Part shown: one piece after another, positions 54,684 through 58,772 of the stretch
Position numbering within the stretch: the stretch's first letter is position 1
Layout: each line of letters opens with the position of its first letter
Origin: Alphaproteobacteria bacterium HGW-Alphaproteobacteria-1
GTDB lineage: Bacteria > Pseudomonadota > Alphaproteobacteria > Rhodobacterales > Rhodobacteraceae
Direction: 5' to 3'
DNA: 58,772 bases
Assembly (NCBI GenBank): GCA_002842985.1
Contig: PHEQ01000016.1
Coordinates: 1 to 58,772 of the forward strand
Made by a program: the position numbers and the translations under genes
The notes under the pieces: generated by a model
What the model was told of the DNA's origin: nothing
Database searches by the model: none
The model's input: only the letters and a program-made list of their open reading frames with translations

Positions 54684-55427
54684 ATGAACCAAAGCTCCAC
54701 ACCCGCGCCCGCGCGGCGCAAGACCGGCCTCATGCGGCACCTGCCGCTGGTGGTCATTGTCATCGTGGCGGTGGTCGGCGCAGTCACGCTGCGCGATCAT
54801 ATCACCTTCGACACGCTGCGCGACAACCGCGAGGCGCTGCTGGCGTTCCGCAATGACAATATCGCGCTGATGGCGCTGGCCTTCATCGGCACCTATTTCC
54901 TGATCGTCGCCTTCTCGCTGCCGGGCGCGGCGGTGGCCTCGGTCACGGGCGGGTTCCTGTTCGGGCTGACGCTTGGGACGATGCTCAACGTCACGGCCGC
55001 CTCGCTCGGGGCGATGGCAATCTTTCTGGCCGCCCGCTGGGGGCTGGGGCGCAGCATGGCCGCGCGGATAGAGGCCTCGGAGGGCACACTCAAGCGGCTC
55101 AAGGCTGGGCTGCATGACAATGAAATCAGTGTGCTTTTCCTGATGCGGCTGGTGCCGGCGGTGCCGTTCTTCGTGGCCAATATCCTGCCCGCGCTGGTTG
55201 GCGTGCGCTTTGTCAACTTCGCCGTCACCACGGTTCTGGGGATCATTCCCGGCGCGCTTGTCTTTACCTGGATCGGTGTTGGCCTCGGTGAGGTGTTCGA
55301 CCGGGGCGAGAACCCCGATCTTTCCCTCTTGTGGGAGCCTCATATCATCGGCCCCATTCTCGGGCTGGCGGCGCTGTCGGCGCTGCCGATGGTGATCAAG
55401 TATTTTCGCGGTAAAAGGGACCTTTGA
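54684..55427 (+). CDS. TVP38/TMEM64 family membrane protein
   Basis: The 247-residue protein has an N-terminal membrane helix (about 20-36) and the DedA/SNARE-associated domain, with FSLPGAAVASVTGGFLFGLTLGTMLNVTAASLGAMAIFLAARWGLG and LMRLVPAVPFFVANILPALVGV. Members move or scramble lipids, or act with a flavoprotein partner. It overlaps or abuts the flavoprotein gene, a frequent bacterial pairing. The ATG at 54684 was preferred over an upstream in-frame start that lies in the rpmH promoter. Confidence 0.92.
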   Translation: MNQSSTPAPARRKTGLMRHLPLVVIVIVAVVGAVTLRDHITFDTLRDNREALLAFRNDNIALMALAFIGTYFLIVAFSLPGAAVASVTGGFLFGLTLGTMLNVTAASLGAMAIFLAARWGLGRSMAARIEASEGTLKRLKAGLHDNEISVLFLMRLVPAVPFFVANILPALVGVRFVNFAVTTVLGIIPGALVFTWIGVGLGEVFDRGENPDLSLLWEPHIIGPILGLAALSALPMVIKYFRGKRDL

Positions 55428-55429
55428 AC

Positions 55430-56848
55430 ATGCAAAAACTGAATGCGGACCTGCTGGTCATCGGGGCCGGATCGGGCGGGCTGTCCGTGGCGGCGGGCGC
55501 GGTGCAGATGGGCGCAAGCGTCATCCTGCTCGAAGGCCACAAGATGGGCGGCGACTGCCTCAATTTCGGTTGCGTCCCCTCCAAGGCGCTCATCGCGAGC
55601 GGCAAGGCGGCCCATGCGCAGGCCCACGCGGCGCAATTCGGCGTGTCAGACGTGGTGCCGCAGGTGGATTATGCGGCGGCCAAGGATCATGTCGCGGGCG
55701 TCATCGCGCAGATCGCGCCCGTGGACAGCGTCGAGCGGTTCGAGGGCCTCGGCGTGCGGGTAATCCGTGAGTTCGGCACATTTGTCTCGCCGACCGAGGT
55801 GACGGCGGGCGATCACCTGATCACCGCGCGGCGCATTGTCATCGCCACCGGTTCTTCGCCGCTGGTTCCGCCGATTCCCGGCCTCGACACCGTGCCCTAT
55901 GAGACCAACGAGACGATTTTCGAGCTGCGCGAGCGGCCCGATCATTTGCTCATCATCGGCGGCGGTCCCATCGGCATGGAGATGGCGCAGGCGCATCGGC
56001 GGCTGGGTTGCGCGGTCACGGTGATCGAGGGGGCAAAGGTTCTGGGCCAGGACGACCCCGAAATGGCGCAGGTGGTGCGCGACCGCTTTGCCGAGGAAGG
56101 CATCGAGATTGCCGAAGGGGCCATGGCCGCCGAAATCCGCGGCACGGCGGGCGCGATAGAGGTAGAGGCCAAGGACGGGCGCGTGTTCCGCGGCAGTCAC
56201 CTTCTGATGGCGGTCGGACGCCGCGCCAATACCGAGCGCCTCAACCTCGAGGCCGCCGGGATCGAGACCACGAAACGCGGCATCAAGGTCGATGCGTCCA
56301 TGCGCACCACCAACCGCCGCGCCTATGCCATCGGCGACGTGGCGGGCGGGCTGCAATTCACCCATGTCGCGGGTTATCAGGCGGGGCTGATCATCCGGCA
56401 GGCGCTTTTGGGTCTGCCCGCCAGGAACCGCACCGATCATATCCCCTGGGCCACCTATACCGACCCGGAACTGGCGCAGGTCGGCCTGACCGAGGCGCAG
56501 GCGCGCGAGGAGCATGGCGGCAATCTCGAGGTGGTGCGTTTTGCCTACAACCACAACGACCGCGCCATCGCCGAGCGCAAGACCGAAGGGCTGATCAAGG
56601 TCATGGTGGTGCGTGGGCGGCCTGTGGGCGCGTCCATCGCCGGGGCGCAGGCGGGCGAATTGATCAATCTCTGGGCCTTCATCCTCGCCAACCGGCTCAA
56701 GATGAAGCATGTGGCCAACATGGTCGCCCCCTATCCCACCCTGGGCGAGATCAACAAACGTGCGGCCGGGGCCTATTTCTCGCCAAAGCTGTTCGATAGC
56801 CCTATGGTGAAGCGGGTGGTCGGCCTCATTCAACGCTGGCTGCCCTGA
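55430..56848 (+). CDS. FAD-dependent pyridine nucleotide-disulfide oxidoreductase (mercuric-reductase-like)
   Basis: The 472-residue protein has the FAD motif VIGAGSGGLSVAAGA, the redox disulfide in GGDCLNFGCVPSKA, the NAD(P) motif IIGGGPIGMEMAQ, and a C-terminal dimerisation domain with APYPTLGEINKRAAGAYF. The place of the lipoamide dehydrogenase catalytic His is taken by Tyr (PYPTLGE), as in the family paired with TVP38 proteins. It is therefore not a lipoamide dehydrogenase; the substrate is unknown. A TTG at 55424 overlaps the upstream stop. Confidence 0.9.
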   Translation: MQKLNADLLVIGAGSGGLSVAAGAVQMGASVILLEGHKMGGDCLNFGCVPSKALIASGKAAHAQAHAAQFGVSDVVPQVDYAAAKDHVAGVIAQIAPVDSVERFEGLGVRVIREFGTFVSPTEVTAGDHLITARRIVIATGSSPLVPPIPGLDTVPYETNETIFELRERPDHLLIIGGGPIGMEMAQAHRRLGCAVTVIEGAKVLGQDDPEMAQVVRDRFAEEGIEIAEGAMAAEIRGTAGAIEVEAKDGRVFRGSHLLMAVGRRANTERLNLEAAGIETTKRGIKVDASMRTTNRRAYAIGDVAGGLQFTHVAGYQAGLIIRQALLGLPARNRTDHIPWATYTDPELAQVGLTEAQAREEHGGNLEVVRFAYNHNDRAIAERKTEGLIKVMVVRGRPVGASIAGAQAGELINLWAFILANRLKMKHVANMVAPYPTLGEINKRAAGAYFSPKLFDSPMVKRVVGLIQRWLP

Positions 56849-56869
56849 CCGGGGCTTGGGAGGGCGCGC

Positions 56870-58261
56870 GTGTTCAGATCGCTATCGGGGCGTTTCCTGA
56901 TCCTCACGGCCATCTTCGTGATGCTGGCCGAGGTGTTGATATTCGTGCCCTCCATCGCGCGGTTCCGCGAGCAATTCCTGCTTGATCGGCTGGAACGCGC
57001 GCAGATCGCGTCGCTCGTGCTTCTGGCCGAGGGGGATGTGACGCCGGACCTCCAGGACGAACTGTTGCGCAATGCCGAGGTGTTCAACGTCGTGCTCGCC
57101 CGTGACGAGGCGCGCCAGCTTGTGCTCTCCTCGCCGGTGCCCGCGCCCGTGACCGGCACCTTCGATCTGCGCAATGCCCCTGCCCTCACGCTCATCCGCG
57201 ATGCCATGCACCGGCTCAGGACGCCCGAGCCGGAGGTGATCCGCGTGATCGGCGAGCCGGTGCGCATGGGCGGCCTGCTCATCGAGGTCACATTGGAGAC
57301 CGGCAGGTTGCGTGCCGCTATGGTCGATTATGGTCTGCGCATCCTGTGGTTGTCGCTGGTGATCTCGGTCTTTACCGCGACCCTGCTTTTCGTGGTTGTG
57401 CAATGCTTTCTGGTGCGCCCGATCCGGCGCGTGGTCGGCAACATGCGCGACTATGCCGCCAATCCAGAGGATGCGCGCCTCGTGATCAAACCGAGATCCA
57501 CCATCACCGAGTTGCGCGAAGCCGAAGAGAGTCTGCAAAACCTGCAGACCCAGCTGACCGCCGCGCTCAAGCAAAAGGAGCATCTTGCCCAGCTTGGCGG
57601 TGCGGTGGCCAAGGTCAGCCACGATCTGCGCAACATCCTGACCTCGGCGCAGCTTTTCACCGACCGCATCGAGATGAGCGAAGACCCAAGCGTCAAGCGC
57701 ATGGCCCCCAAGCTGGTCAATTCGCTGACCCGCGCCGTGCATCTGTGTGAGGCAACCCTGGCCTATGGCAAGGCCGAGGAACCCGCCCCCACCCTCGCGC
57801 GCCACCGCTTGCGCGACCTTGTGGCCGATGTGCTCGACAGCGAACGCATGGCCGCGGCGGGGCACGATCTGCGCCTTGCGAACGCCGTGCCGGATGAATT
57901 GATCCTGCTGGCCGATGGCGAACAGCTTCACCGGGTGATGTCGAACCTCATACGCAATGCCCGTCAGGCCATCGCGCGCAACGGCGCGCCGGGAGAGATC
58001 ACCGTCAGCGCCGCCGAGGATGCCCGCGAGTGGATCATTCGCGTGCGCGACACCGGCCCTGGCCTGCCGCCCAAGGCGCGTGAGCACCTCTTCAAGCCGT
58101 TTCAGGGCGGGGTCAGCAAGGGCGGCACCGGCCTTGGCCTGACCATCGCCGCCGAACTGATGCGCGGCCATGGCGGCACCCTGACGCTGGAAAAAAGCGA
58201 CGAGACCGGCACCTCGTTCTGCATCACCCTGCCCAAGGGAAATTTCGCGGCGGTGTCATAA
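56870..58261 (+). CDS. Orphan membrane sensor histidine kinase
   Basis: The 463-residue protein has two membrane helices (about 8-30 and 157-180) around a periplasmic domain of some 125 residues, then a HAMP-like region and an H-box with His251 in KVSHDLRNILTSAQLF. The HATPase domain has NLIRNARQAIARNG, DTGPGLP and GGTGLGLTIAAEL. It starts with GTG, 21 bases after the flavoprotein stop. No response regulator is adjacent, so its partner is elsewhere. Confidence 0.9.
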   Translation: MFRSLSGRFLILTAIFVMLAEVLIFVPSIARFREQFLLDRLERAQIASLVLLAEGDVTPDLQDELLRNAEVFNVVLARDEARQLVLSSPVPAPVTGTFDLRNAPALTLIRDAMHRLRTPEPEVIRVIGEPVRMGGLLIEVTLETGRLRAAMVDYGLRILWLSLVISVFTATLLFVVVQCFLVRPIRRVVGNMRDYAANPEDARLVIKPRSTITELREAEESLQNLQTQLTAALKQKEHLAQLGGAVAKVSHDLRNILTSAQLFTDRIEMSEDPSVKRMAPKLVNSLTRAVHLCEATLAYGKAEEPAPTLARHRLRDLVADVLDSERMAAAGHDLRLANAVPDELILLADGEQLHRVMSNLIRNARQAIARNGAPGEITVSAAEDAREWIIRVRDTGPGLPPKAREHLFKPFQGGVSKGGTGLGLTIAAELMRGHGGTLTLEKSDETGTSFCITLPKGNFAAVS

Positions 58262-58317
58262 ATCTGTCCCCTGCCCCCTTGCATCGTCCGGCTGCAAAGT
58301 CTACACGCTGCCCCAAC

Positions 58318-58394
58318 GGACCGATAGCTCAGCTGGATAGAGTACTTGACTACGAATCAAGGGGTCGGGGGTTCGAATCCTCCTCGGTCCGCCA
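58318..58394 (+). tRNA. tRNA-Arg (anticodon ACG)
   Basis: The 77-base sequence folds as a cloverleaf. The acceptor stem is GGACCGA with TCGGTCC, the D-arm is AGCTCAGCTGGATAGAGT, and the anticodon stem CTTGA/TCAAG bears the loop CTACGAA (anticodon ACG). The T-arm is GGGGGTTCGAATCCTCC, and an encoded CCA closes the 3' end. The A34 is expected to become inosine by TadA. Confidence 0.97.
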
Positions 58395-58422
58395 AAAACC
58401 CCTGAACAAACATTGTGCCAGC

Positions 58423-58447
58423 AAGGGGCCGCGCAATCGGCCCTTTT
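58423..58447 (+). terminator. Terminator after tRNA-Arg
   Basis: GGGCCG at 58426-58431 pairs with CGGCCC at 58438-58443 around a six-base loop, and TTTT follows. It lies about 30 bases downstream of the tRNA. Confidence 0.75.
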
Positions 58448-58590
58448 CAATTTTGCGCGGGGGTAACGTTTGGGCTAGCGGATCGAAGCCGGAAATCGTG
58501 TTGCAAAACCTTGCGATTCTCGCCTTGCCAACTCTGCCCGCAACCATGCCATGGCCTGAGAACTTCCAAACCCGGTCGCGACAAACGCAA

Positions 58591-58772
58591 ATGCGTCTCC
58601 AATCCAAGCAATTCAGACGGCTTGAATTTTGTCAATATTTACATTGGCTTATGAGAAATTCACTAAAGTGGCCCACGGTACACGACGCTGTTGCGTTGAG
58701 GGGCAATTTGGATTCGATTTTGAAGATTCTCTATCACAAGGATCTTCAGGATGCTCGAGTGCCTTCTCGCCC
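58591..58772 (+). CDS. Possible partial gene running off the right edge
   Basis: From an ATG at 58591 (another in frame at 58546 and 58651) the frame stays open to the window end, about 60 codons. The product begins MRLQSKQFRRLEFCQYLHW and includes TVHDAVALRGNLDSILKIL, faintly like an ankyrin-type helix pair; that resemblance is weak. The base composition is less GC-rich than the genes to the left, and the frame begins some 200 bases beyond tRNA-Arg, a frequent island attachment site. No function can be named. Confidence 0.35.
   Translation, partial: MRLQSKQFRRLEFCQYLHWLMRNSLKWPTVHDAVALRGNLDSILKILYHKDLQDARVPSR

Noticed and set aside
58350..58654. Short open frames on both strands after tRNA-Arg (58350-58607 minus, 58415-58654 plus, 58447-58635 minus)
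   Set aside because: They overlap the tRNA or its terminator and show no ribosome binding site or recognisable sequence.

Overview
This window is a dense, GC-rich chromosomal segment from an alphaproteobacterium, most probably a Rhodobacterales (Roseobacter-group) species. Three things point there: a linked sciP-ctrA pair and a cckA kinase gene; CtrA-type TTAA-N7-TTAA boxes together with GTTC-N7-GTTC (alphaproteobacterial) LexA boxes; and typical Roseobacter families such as DUF6456/DUF6477, DUF1153, non-pyrrolysine MttB and the short sulfotransferase-like protein. About 56 genes are called. There are no insertion sequences, CRISPR arrays or rRNA genes. One tRNA-Arg(ACG) lies near the right edge and is followed by a more AT-rich stretch.

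Layout. 0.1-3.1 kb: trigger factor, mnmA, sciP. 3.2-8.4 kb: ctrA, ligA-recG, then a 40-residue membrane peptide behind an SOS box. 8.6-13 kb: a heme-binding membrane sensor, an iron-sulfur scaffold protein, hisI, and a gmk/gamma-carbonic anhydrase/PhoR-like kinase run. 13-18 kb: a LysR regulator divergent from glutaryl-CoA dehydrogenase, an FAD amine-oxidase-like enzyme and a MATE exporter. 18-24.5 kb: aroQ-luxR, tsf-rpsB, DUF502, lipA, oxyR. 24.5-26.2 kb: the divergent DUF6456 and DUF6477 genes, separated by a control region with CtrA and DnaA boxes. 26-33.3 kb: mttB, two FadL-like porins flanking guaA, an ABM-domain protein and a DMT transporter. 33.4-43.8 kb: a P-loop ATPase with metA, a hydrolase, ppk2, lipid-type enzymes, trmFO, gluQ, yicC, a PAS protein and tandem DUF1330 genes. 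43.8-52 kb: alaS, recA, a sulfotransferase-like gene, cckA, an RsmB-type methyltransferase. 52-58.3 kb: guaB, yidD-rnpA-rpmH, a TVP38/flavoprotein/sensor-kinase operon and tRNA-Arg.

Two regulatory circuits tie distant genes together. The cell-cycle circuit (CckA phosphorelay, CtrA, its inhibitor SciP) carries CtrA-like boxes ahead of sciP, ctrA and cckA (the last a perfect match). The same box also precedes the DUF6456/DUF6477 pair and the sulfotransferase-like gene, which suggests these belong to the regulon. The SOS circuit shows a canonical alphaproteobacterial LexA box ahead of recA and an equally canonical one ahead of the tiny membrane peptide after recG. That peptide resembles in size and topology the SOS-induced division inhibitors known from Caulobacter, and it is the most promising undescribed element here. 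All functional calls rest on reading the sequence; no database search was run.
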